Shown in pieces: positions 41,801-51,100 of a DNA stretch of 64,000 nt. Below the pieces are notes generated by a model. The model had not been told where the DNA came from. It worked only from the letters and a program-made list of their open reading frames with translations, and ran no database searches. Positions within the stretch are counted from its first letter, which is position 1, and every line of letters starts with the position of its first letter. The DNA is from RBG-16-49-21 sp040768125 (GTDB taxonomy: Bacteria > Spirochaetota > UBA4802 > UBA5550), in NCBI GenBank assembly GCA_040768125.1, contig JAXGNG010000006.1, forward strand, positions 124,001 through 188,000, written 5' to 3'. Position numbers and translations under genes: made by a program.

Positions 41801-44013
41801 ACGGAAGCTCAACGGGCGTTGACCCCACCGCGGCCAACGGCGACCCGGCAATGGCCATGGTATCGTACGACCCCTTCGGCAACCAGAGGACCTATGTGCC
41901 GCGCCGCCAGATTGAGGAGTTCAATCCAAAGGACGTGGACCTGGAGGTGAACTTCAACGACGGCTCCGGCTGGTTCAGGCTTAAGATTGCCCATGACGAC
42001 ATCGGAGATGAGGAGCGCACCATAGACTGCAGCTACACCACGAATTTCGTGCAGAACCGGGGGCTCGTCACCATATACTTCACGCCCCCCACCGGCGCGG
42101 ACGGACCGCAGAACAAAAACTACAACGTGTTTCACGGCGGCGCCGAGGAGGTTGAGGTCTATATGCGCACCGTTGCGAAGCCGGAATACCGCGACTGCAT
42201 ATGGCTCAAGCCGGGCGGCAGATACCTGGACATCAACGCGGATGTTAACTCCCTGCCGGGCTATGACCCCCTCAAGTACTGGATCATGAATGATAACACC
42301 GACGTTAATGACATAGACAATTACACCCATGACGGGGACCGGGTATGGACGTCCCTGGGCGAACTTGACGTCGACGAGGGCGATTTCGGCGTGGCCGTGC
42401 CCTCCGGCAAGGAGGACTTTTTCTTTTCGCCCATGAAAAAGCTGACCTACAAGATCAGCGCCTCCCTGTGCGACACTGACGTTGGCCAGATGATGAGCGA
42501 AACCACCCACGTGGACAACCCCGAGTACCGGGCCCTGGGAGGCGAGCGGTCCATCCAGGTGAGCAACATTGACACGCAGTTCGGCATATCCTTTATGGCT
42601 TACATGCGAAAGGGTCGGCCCTCCGGTTCGAACGAGCCCCTGGGGGCCTATCCCTGGATCCCCACGGGGGAAATCCAGACGGTCAACGCCAATTCCCACA
42701 GCCTGGTGTTCAACGATTATCCTCCTGTTGATGGCGAACCGGCCGAGGAACTCGCCCCCAATACGGAGTACACAATCTGCATGGTCGCGGCCAACGAAAC
42801 AAGCGCGAGCTCGCGGGTCTATGCCTATGTGAAGACGCAGCCCGAGGCCGAGATGCACGCCCTTGATGACGCCGTTGACGCAAATGGCGCGGGGAAATTC
42901 ATCAATCCTGCCGTGCCCTTTACCAACGAGATGGGCAACGTGCTTATCAACGGCATTGATTTCGTCTACGGCGAGCCGCTCCTTGGTGGCGCCTATGATA
43001 TCTACGACACCAGGAACGGCCTTGAGGACAGCGGGTATTTCGAGGCAGGCAAATACTTCCGCATCGTCAGCAACGGCGTGAACGTGGCAGACCCGGCGGG
43101 GCTATACCTGATGCCCCTGGCGGTTGACCTCGACTCTGCCTTCGCGACCCCGCCGGCTGACCAGGTCTACATAGACCCTGCAGGAGCGCGGTATGTTCTG
43201 CCCAGACCGGTGTACTGGAGCAGATGCGATACGCATGTGTACACCCTGGGCTCCCTGGCCACCATTACCCATCCTGACTTTACGCCTTCACTGGCGGTTC
43301 ACGGCGGAGTAATAGGTTCAAATGGCGTTTATGGTGGGTGCCTGGTTCAACCTGACGCAATATGGGGCAATTACGATACAACAGGGGCGACAATTATCAA
43401 GCCCTTTGGCGTGAGCGCCGTTGACTTCATGCAGAAGGGCACCATGTCCGCCTGGTGGAAGGCATATGCCAACCTTCAGAATGTTTCAATAATATGGCTG
43501 AAGATAACGGACCAGGTATATGTGCAGGGAAATTTCGGGAGTGGCCAAAATTTGCTGAGGATAATCGTAAATCAGGGTGGCGTTGAGAATATTGTAGATT
43601 CTGTTTCGGGCCTCCTGGCAAATGATGTATGGTGTCACCTCTACGTGACATGGGACAATGAAGGCGACCTCTACAATGGCGCGAAGATCAACGTATACGT
43701 CAATGGCAGCCTGGCCCTTACCTCAACGGCTGCAATCATTGGCGCCAGCATACCTGAAGTGCGCATCGGCAGCGCCAGCAACATCGGCAATGGACTTGTC
43801 TACCTGGACAACCTGAAGATCTGGGACCATGTGGTAACCGACGGTCCATACGCCGCTGACTGGGAATATGGGGCCGGCACCAGGAGCGAGGAAGCTCTCC
43901 ATCCGATATACGGGTTTGCCACGGGCTTCCGGCCGGTACTGTACCGGTCCCCGGACGACGGCAACTCCGACAACGAAGGTGGCGTGGGATTCCACTGCGT
44001 GCCGCAATGGTAA
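38890..44013 (+). CDS. Giant lipoprotein with PA/binary-toxin-B-like N-terminus and LamG-like C-terminus
   Basis: 1707 residues. The ATG at 38890 after GGAGGG gives a lipoprotein signal (LFFLSSC, Cys25). DYDGDGLTNEEEEAGF at 105-120 is the Ca-binding motif of anthrax protective antigen, Vip1 and other binary-toxin B components. It is followed, as in those proteins, by a stretch (about 186-245) of alternating small, polar and hydrophobic residues with GGSVELGVNTSMNQSF, the counterpart of the PA membrane-inserting loop. Next comes a domain with LVRAALYLKNESLNQPVRIN. The middle has beta-rich, FN3-like segments. The last 200 residues form a LamG/jellyroll domain (VWCHLYVTWDNEG, YLDNLKIWDHV). The PA assignment is from motif order and is inferred. 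It may be a surface pore or adhesin for the adjoining toxin. Confidence 0.72.
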   Translation: MKSLSAKTAAFIAVAVLSLFFLSSCGETDFLKIKGVPLKIQEVSLDSDTIGGNDPLPTDDSGQVIDPLSKNGLNPLFNGILGIPIYSSSMESIPPDPTGNTVMNDYDGDGLTNEEEEAGFTNSFTADYPRITTRISTPITMKLVVDETDETQNHTEMVDDSDTKDTITNSMESRQYNQLNKKTTPYRVSGSMSYSNKNAGSYGYSFGMNTKAEVTVAGTGGSVELGVNTSMNQSFETEMSRSMQSEKTVFEDINYVDNLNRNGVEFKNDTVERISRNYRQSNVSKSNFVINPNAGLVRAALYLKNESLNQPVRINNVLCTLSFRTPSGKCLPVRSFRLRNDDYSEFDEEVYGGEELGPYVLEVTGLNTYEVKSAMANGYVPQIHVVSYDMTRVEDSNYNPGVDNLQVVEETVKGRTALIKITASGVRDMYRVPAFDVDEEGNVTPGISLKKALFNIYRSRLSGGERFDIDAEGDGLTVDNTGLWWKTGYTPPAGSSDPTEYGYGANTQGNKWSKFSTYVKRYVVYERDAAGNVVEREKRIETIDRIGNVKKYNPFSTEDNPAYDPNVPLTYNEIIQMKYWIVLHNGRYYDGDINDPIWAGERYEIVLFDAKDFNEHLETFYYSPLQNVSEQDIGGGSSGSSSGSTQTQYSALQAYSDLYLNTLWNRRVNEVGGEFARAYRLGKVVRGDTIKLQVELDEFRSLFDVDTPGREFNASYTVRDVPGRIWDAFNYTFDEGDPFPEGQPASFTFDAWGGCNQIGLWLQKSMNAHYYTVAIWRQGQQEADAVQVKIDASELDENNGYITINRFSRDTQGNQIGVLEPGDYRIKARAHGRIYNVPVYTVNRANETGILVTSVSDPGGTGLPDFFNVSVYASLNSITVNINQAANAEYYNIDVYGPYNYGHGNGEIDDYTVPRQTFRGHAGINVIEIPDLNAGTVGYQVPLTTEEQGFQVPGVYRVVVSAVNSNIVNPDGSSTGVDPTAANGDPAMAMVSYDPFGNQRTYVPRRQIEEFNPKDVDLEVNFNDGSGWFRLKIAHDDIGDEERTIDCSYTTNFVQNRGLVTIYFTPPTGADGPQNKNYNVFHGGAEEVEVYMRTVAKPEYRDCIWLKPGGRYLDINADVNSLPGYDPLKYWIMNDNTDVNDIDNYTHDGDRVWTSLGELDVDEGDFGVAVPSGKEDFFFSPMKKLTYKISASLCDTDVGQMMSETTHVDNPEYRALGGERSIQVSNIDTQFGISFMAYMRKGRPSGSNEPLGAYPWIPTGEIQTVNANSHSLVFNDYPPVDGEPAEELAPNTEYTICMVAANETSASSRVYAYVKTQPEAEMHALDDAVDANGAGKFINPAVPFTNEMGNVLINGIDFVYGEPLLGGAYDIYDTRNGLEDSGYFEAGKYFRIVSNGVNVADPAGLYLMPLAVDLDSAFATPPADQVYIDPAGARYVLPRPVYWSRCDTHVYTLGSLATITHPDFTPSLAVHGGVIGSNGVYGGCLVQPDAIWGNYDTTGATIIKPFGVSAVDFMQKGTMSAWWKAYANLQNVSIIWLKITDQVYVQGNFGSGQNLLRIIVNQGGVENIVDSVSGLLANDVWCHLYVTWDNEGDLYNGAKINVYVNGSLALTSTAAIIGASIPEVRIGSASNIGNGLVYLDNLKIWDHVVTDGPYAADWEYGAGTRSEEALHPIYGFATGFRPVLYRSPDDGNSDNEGGVGFHCVPQW

Positions 44014-44126
44014 CAAGCGAAATAACGGGACACGTCCCTCCCCGGGTTCGTCCATGGCGCGGGCCCGGGGAGGCGAGCGCAGATGAAGTATCATTAGAGA
44101 TTAAGGTGTTATAAGGAAGACAGAGA

Positions 44127-45062
44127 ATGATCCATAAGGACAAACCAATATCTGTGTCAATCATCCTGTTTCTGGTCATCTGTTTCTCAGGGCCTGCCGT
44201 GACGGGGAAGGACGCCGCAATGGCAGACAACCCGGCAGGTGAAATAAGCGCCTCGCCTGAGACGTATAGCGTGATGGCGCAGGCGGACCAGCAGAGCGGC
44301 AACGCGGATACTGGTACATCCGGAGACGCCGATGTGCCGGCCGGGGAAACGGCCGATACGGTGCAGCCAGGGGGCGACGTCCCCGATGCAACTGACCGTG
44401 CGATCGAGGATAGTGCCGATGAAAAAGGCACGTCCGATACCGGTGAGAAGGATACGGTAACGCCCGAAAAGAAAGAGGCGGAACCGGCCCCGAAGAAAGA
44501 AAAGAAGGCGACGCCCCTCTTCGATCCCCACAGCACCCGCTACGTGGGAATCGTCGCGGGATACGGAGGCTTCTTTCCCGTGGCGGACTACGGCCAGAAC
44601 TACCTGCCGGCCCACCTCGTCGAGGCCTCGGTGCCGGTTTACTACCTCACCCTCTGGCACTTCCACCCGGAGTTCAACTTCCGCTACGCGAAGCTGAAGA
44701 GCGACCACGGGACCTTGGAATACGAATCCACGATAACATTGATGGAGTTCTTCCCCTCCATCGTCTTCAGCTGGGAATTCTCCCTCCCGAAAAAGGAGCT
44801 GGGCCCGGTGAGGCTCTACGCGCGGATATACGACGGCGTGACGCGCCTCGAGTACGTGTCCCTCAATCCCTTGTTTCCCTATCTCGGGAAGGTCGCCACC
44901 GTGGAGCTTATCAACGTCTTCGGGTTTTCCGTTGGGTGCGACTACTTCATTTTCAAGGGGTTCTTCGTGGGTATTGACGCGGGGTACAGCATCGTCGCCA
45001 CGGCGGGAACGCCCCTCCAGTCGATGTCACTGACGATTCACGCGGGATACAGGATATTTTAG
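44127..45062 (+). CDS. Outer-membrane beta-barrel protein with acidic/charged linker
   Basis: 311 residues. A signal peptide (to about residue 27) leads into about 100 residues of low-complexity Asp/Glu/Thr/Lys/Pro-rich linker (KEAEPAPKKEKKA). A C-terminal domain of about 180 residues made of alternating amphipathic strands follows, ending IHAGYRIF. The terminal phenylalanine is the usual C-terminal signal of outer-membrane barrels. It is probably an eight-stranded barrel anchored in the outer membrane with a periplasmic linker. Placed between the PA-like lipoprotein and the Rhs toxin (62 bases before it), it could help surface display or export. No family is recognised. Confidence 0.72.
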   Translation: MIHKDKPISVSIILFLVICFSGPAVTGKDAAMADNPAGEISASPETYSVMAQADQQSGNADTGTSGDADVPAGETADTVQPGGDVPDATDRAIEDSADEKGTSDTGEKDTVTPEKKEAEPAPKKEKKATPLFDPHSTRYVGIVAGYGGFFPVADYGQNYLPAHLVEASVPVYYLTLWHFHPEFNFRYAKLKSDHGTLEYESTITLMEFFPSIVFSWEFSLPKKELGPVRLYARIYDGVTRLEYVSLNPLFPYLGKVATVELINVFGFSVGCDYFIFKGFFVGIDAGYSIVATAGTPLQSMSLTIHAGYRIF

Positions 45063-45124
45063 GGTTCCTGGATAATGAGGAGCGCGGCAATGCAGACCGG
45101 CATGGAAAGGACAACGGACCGATC

Positions 45125-48100
45125 GTGAAGGGATTACTGAAACATGCGGCCTGCCTCATGGCGGGAGTCCTGCTTGTTTCCTGCGGCAGGCTGGACTACC
45201 TCAACTACGACAAGGCCATGCGCGCCATGATCTTCCCCTCCGCCGGGGGGGACGACGCCTCCGCCGGCGACGTGATATCGGCCTCCACCAACCGGAGCGA
45301 CAAGGACGAGGAGAAGGCGCCGAAGCTGAACGCCTACGAGGGCGCTGCCTTCGTGAAGCCGCCCCAGATCAACAACTACGGCACCGTCACCCTCTCCTAC
45401 GCCATCGACGTGCCCCCGGGCCGCGCGGGCGTGCAGCCCGGCGTGGGGCTCTCCTATTCATCCTCCGGGGGCGACGGCCTGGCGGGGATCGGGTGGAGCC
45501 TCTCCACGGGGCTCGGGGTGATATCCCGCACCACGAAAAACGGCCAGCTCTTCTACGATTACCGCGACACCTTCACCTTCAACGGCCAGCGCCTGGTGAA
45601 GGTGAGCGGCCCGGCGAACTCGGAGAACGGCCTCTACCGCCTGGAAATCGAGTCGGGGTTTTCGAAATTCGTACTCTCCGGCGCGGAGAGCGGGGGCGTC
45701 TGGCGCGTCATAGACAAGGCGGGCACGGTGACGGTCTTCGGCGAGGACGCCTCGAGCAGGATCTACCGCCCCGACGACGAGACGCGGACCTACATCTGGA
45801 ACTTCACGAAGAGCGTGGACCTGAACGGCAACTCCATGACCGCGGAATACGACGACTCCGCCTATGACGACAACAACATACTCTACCTGAAGGAGATACG
45901 CTACACCGGGAACGAAGACCAGGGCGCGCCGGCGCGCCAGTTCGTGCGCTTCGCATACCGGGACCGCGACGAGGCCTACGTGTCCAAGGCCCCGGGGTTC
46001 ATGATGAAGATGGACCGCCTCATCGACCGCATCGTCGTGGGGTGGGACGATCCCCGGGGATGGACGGAGACGGTACTCTGGAGCTACCGCATGGTCTACG
46101 GCACCTCGGCCGATTCGGGGCGCCCCCTCCTCCTCACCGTGGAGAGCGATCGTAACTCGACGAAGCCGGAGTTCATCTACCAGCCGGCGGTGCACGCCTT
46201 CACCTGGGCCAGGATCGAGAACACCCGCTACAACGATCCCGAGGAGAACCCGGACTCCGTGAAGTACTTCGAGGGGGACTTCAACGGCGACGGCATATCG
46301 GACATGGTGTTCTTCAACCCCGCCAGCGGGGACTGGCGCGCCATGGAGGGGAAGCGGGACGGCGGCTATCTCGAAAAGTACTACGGCAACCGGTTCCGGG
46401 GCCACGACGGCCCGGAATCGATCCAGTGGTTCAAGGGGAACGTGACGGGCGATTACAACGGCGACGGCAGGAGCGACATCGCCTTCTACCTGCCCCGCAC
46501 CAGGGAATTCTGGGTGGCCGAGCACACCGGGAAGGTCTTCACCTTCCGCTGTTACGGCACCCTTCTCATACCGGTGGACATATTCAAGTGCGAATGGTTC
46601 ACCGGCGATTTCGACGGCAACGGCCTTTCCGACAGCGTCCTCTACCATGAGCCCACGGGGGAGTGGTACCTCATGGCGAACATGGGGGGGCACTTCAGCT
46701 TCATCAAGTTCTCGGAAACCTTCCAGAACCTCTTCCGGAGCGACTACGACCCCGACCTGCGCCTGAACAGCCCCTCCACGGCCGACACCTCCGACTACGG
46801 CAGGGACCGGGAGAAGATATTCTTCCTCTCGGGGGACTACAACGGCGACGGCAGGACCGACATCTCCTTCTACGACGCGCGCTCGGGCCGCTGGTGGGTT
46901 GGGGAGAACTACCGCGACGATGCCATCGGCTTCAGGCTCCAGTGGAGGATCTACAAGGAATTCACCGAGCGGGAAAAGGAGCTCTTCGCCCCCGGCCGGG
47001 ACTCCCTCACGGGGAACGACCGGTTCAGCGGCGACTTCAACGGCGACGGCCTCTCGGACTTCCTCACCTTTCACCGCGACCGGGGTGAATGGATACTGGG
47101 AGACACGGGGAACGGCACCATCAACTTTAAAGTATTCTCCCGCACGCCGCAGTTTTCCGAGATCACCCGGTGGCTCCAGGGGGACTTCAACGGCGACGGC
47201 CGCACGGACATCGGATTCTTCTCCGCCCGGGACAACAATTTCTGGATCGGCGAGGCCACGGCCACGGGCTTCCGCTACCGGATCTACAACAACCTGGCCT
47301 ACGGTCCCGATCCCGCCCGGGTGATGGCGACGCCCCTGCCCAGGGACGAGGTGAAGGTGGAGAACGCACGTTCCGTCATCTCCGGCGCGGCCTCGAACGC
47401 CATCGTGGACTACCAGTTCGACGGGAACTATCATTCGGACCGGGGGGAAAAGGCCCTGCCCGGCTTCTTCTCGGGGAATGAATCCACGGCCGGGCTCCTG
47501 ATATACCGGCGTCGCGACAAGTCGCTCTACCTCAAGGCGGGCCAGGCCGCCCCCGCCTTCCGCTATCCCCTGGACCTCGACGGCGAGGGCGTGACCCTTC
47601 TCAACCCCGATCGCCCCCATCGATACCGGATGAACCGGGACGGCCTGCTCTACTACGCGAAGACATCATCATTCGGAAGCGACCACCACGCCTTCACCGC
47701 GGTCTACCATGACGGCGGAGGCTTCGTGGAGGAGACGGCGGCCTCCTTTGACGAGGGCCAGGTGACCGACTTTTCCATCGCGGAAAGCGTCTACCTGGTG
47801 GACCGCTTCACCGATACCGACGACCGCCACGTCCTCATCCTGGACGACCGGGCGGAGACCCCCCGCTTCATGCTCTTCACCGGGAGCGGAGGAGGGCAGA
47901 ACCTTGCGGTGCAGGGCCTCTCGCCCGACTACTTCCGCGATCTGAGAAACCGGAAATCGCGCTACCGCTTCTTCAGCGGCCCCTTCACGGGGGAGCGCGC
48001 CGGCATCCTTTTCGTGGACATGAACGCCGTGTCCCACCGCTGGTACCTGGGGCGCGTGGAGGGCGGCCACATCGTCTTCACGCTTTTAAGCGGCACCCCC

Positions 48101-51100
48101 CAGTTCGTCACCGAGGGATGCGTCGACTCCTACCGCGTGATCCCCGGGGACACGGGGGCGGACCTGGTCTACGCCAACAACGGCGAGGGCTCCGTGGGAT
48201 TCCGCAAGCTCTCGATCACCGCCTCCTCCATCAGCCAGACGAGCTACGCCCCCCTGGCCAGGGGGATCGCCTTCAAGGGCGAGTTCGATGCGGCGGGGAA
48301 CCCGGTGCTCCACGACGAGGGGGAGGTGAAGCGCGCGATCCTGGGATCCACCTGCCGCCTGGAGACCCTGGCGGCCCCCGCGGTCTCCCTGAAGCGGCCC
48401 GACCTCCTCACCCAGGTCTATCCCTTCCAGTGGATACAGGGTGACTACAACGGCGACGGCAAGACGGACATCGGCATTTTCCACATGAAAGAGCGCTACT
48501 GGTACTTCGCCCTCACCATGGGCACGGTGCCGGACCTCATCAGCACCGTGAAGAACGGCATCGGCGGGCTCTACCGCATGACCTACGAGAACTCCACCCG
48601 CTTCGACAACACCGACGACGACGGCATCCCGCGCCTCCCCATGAACTACAAGGTGTGCGACAGCCTCACGGTGGAGGACGGGCGCGGGGGGAGCGTGCTC
48701 ACCTCCTACGGGTACGCGGGGGGGTACGCCTTCTCCGCCTTCATCAACGGGGAGAAGGAGACCGATTACTTCGGCTTCGGGCACTTCACCGTGACGGACG
48801 CAGTGGGAAGGCGCACCGTGAGCGAGTACTACAACGTCCCCTTCGAGGATTTCCGGATGAACCGCGCCCTGGCCGGGGCGGTGAAGAGGAGCCGTTCCCA
48901 CGGCTCCGACCAGGTGGAATACGAGCGGACGGAACACGACTACACCATGCGGGTCATCGCCGAGTCCCCCGCGCAGAAGCCGAGCTTCCTCATCGAGCCC
49001 ACGGAGGTGAGGAAGTACATGCGGGACGTCCTCACGGAGACGCGGAGGTCCTCCATCGAACTGGAGCCGAACCGCTACGAGATGACGGGCCGCAGCGAGA
49101 GCGTGACCGACCACTATAGCGACGACGCGCACGAAGCGGCGACGGCGACATCATACTCGCGCTTCGAAAACATCGAATCGACCAACGAAATGCGCCTGGA
49201 ATGGAAGGCGAGTCTCCAGGGCACCCCCCACGAGACCACGGCGAACTACGAGTACGACGACCGCGGCAACCTGACGCGGGAGACCACCTCCTACACGGGT
49301 TCGGGCCTGGCCCCCGTGGCGGACCGGGTCATGGAATACGACTATGACGGCTACGGGAACCGGATCCGCGAGACCAACGCCAGCGGCTCCCCGGCGCGGG
49401 TGACGGAAAAATCGTACGACGAGCATCTCCACCAGTTCGTCACGGAGGAGCGCGCCAGGGGCGACCGCTTCACCCTGGTGACGGGCTACGCAATCAATTA
49501 TCAATCGGCCTTCGGGGGCATCGACAGGAAAACCGACCCCAACGGGAAAAGCACCTACTTCGAGTACGACGCACTGGGGAGGCTCGCGCGGGAGCGGATC
49601 GACGCCGACTCGGGCACGGAGACCCTCCAGGAGTACGTCTACTCCACGGAGTTTCCCCTCTCCGCCAAGGTGACGCAGTACGTGGGCCCCTGGGGCTCCC
49701 TGGGCGGGTCGATACACACGCGGGCCTTCGTCGACGGCATGGGCCGCGTGATCCACACGGTGCGGAGCGCGACGGAGGAGTCCGGCAGACGCTACGTGAA
49801 GAGCGGGATGATCGTCTACGACGCGGCGGGACGACCCGTGCGGAAAAGCCAGAGCGACTGGTGCGGCGACGGCGAGATCGACGCCTTCACCGCCCACACC
49901 CGGGAGAAATATCCCACCCTCACCGAGTACCACCCCTCGGGGCGCGTGAGCAGGGTGGTGCTCCCCGAGGGCTACATGGGCGAGCCCGAGACCTCCATCC
50001 GCTATACCTACCACGATCCCTGGGAGACCGTGGAGACCCACAGCGTGGGGAGAACGAAGCGCACGGTGAAGAACGCCCGGGGCCTCGTGCTCTACGTGGA
50101 GGACTCCGGCACAGGCGATGGCGGAGGGATCGCCCAGGCGAAGATGGGTTTTGCCTACGACATCGCGGGGAATCGCGTGAAGAAGATGGACCTTGCCTCG
50201 ACTCCGCTCGGCAGCCAGGGCGGCATGACAACCGACGTCCCCCTGGGCCTCTTCACGCCCGGGGCGAAGGACCGCTCGGGGAACAACGTGGCCTGCTGGC
50301 AGTACAACGCCTTCGGCCAGATGGTGCACGCCAGCGACCCGGACCTGGGCTACGCGGGCACGGCCTACACCCCCTTCGGGGAGGCGGCCTCCCGCACCGA
50401 CGCCCTGGGGCGCGTCACCACCTACGAGTACGACCGCCTGGGGCGCCTCACGGCCAAGCACCTTCCGGGAGCGGAGGGGAGCGTGGCCTACCTCTACGAC
50501 TCCCTGGCGGGGAGCGAGAACGGCATGGGGCGCATGGTGGCCATGGACGACCCGGCCCAGCGGAAGGAGTTCAGCTACGATTCCATCGGCAGGGTAAAGC
50601 GGGAGACGCGGCGGATCAAGGGCGCCGATTACGACGCGAGCTTCGAGACCCGCTTCGAGCACGACCTCCTTTCCAGGAAGAAGCGGGTGCACTACCCCGT
50701 GGACCCGCAGTCGAATACGCGCCTGACGGCGGAGTACTCCCACAACGCCATGGGCGTCACGCGGGTACGGATCATGGCGGGCTCCACCACCAGGGATATA
50801 ATTGAAACTATCGAATACAACGAGTTCGGCCAGATGGCGGAGGTGCGCCGGGGCAACAACACCGTGACCCGCTACGACTACGACATCAAGGGGCGCATGG
50901 AGGCGCTGCTCACCTCGGCCTACCACAACGGGCAGACCTGGAAGGTCCAGGACGTGCGCTACGAGTTCAGGGTGGACAACAGCATCGCCGCCGTGGAGAA
51001 CACCCCCGACGTGGGCGCCGACGGCCCGGTGATGAGCACCATCCGCTACGAGTACGCCTACGACGGCCTGAACCGCCTGGTCCACGCCCGGGGAAGCTAC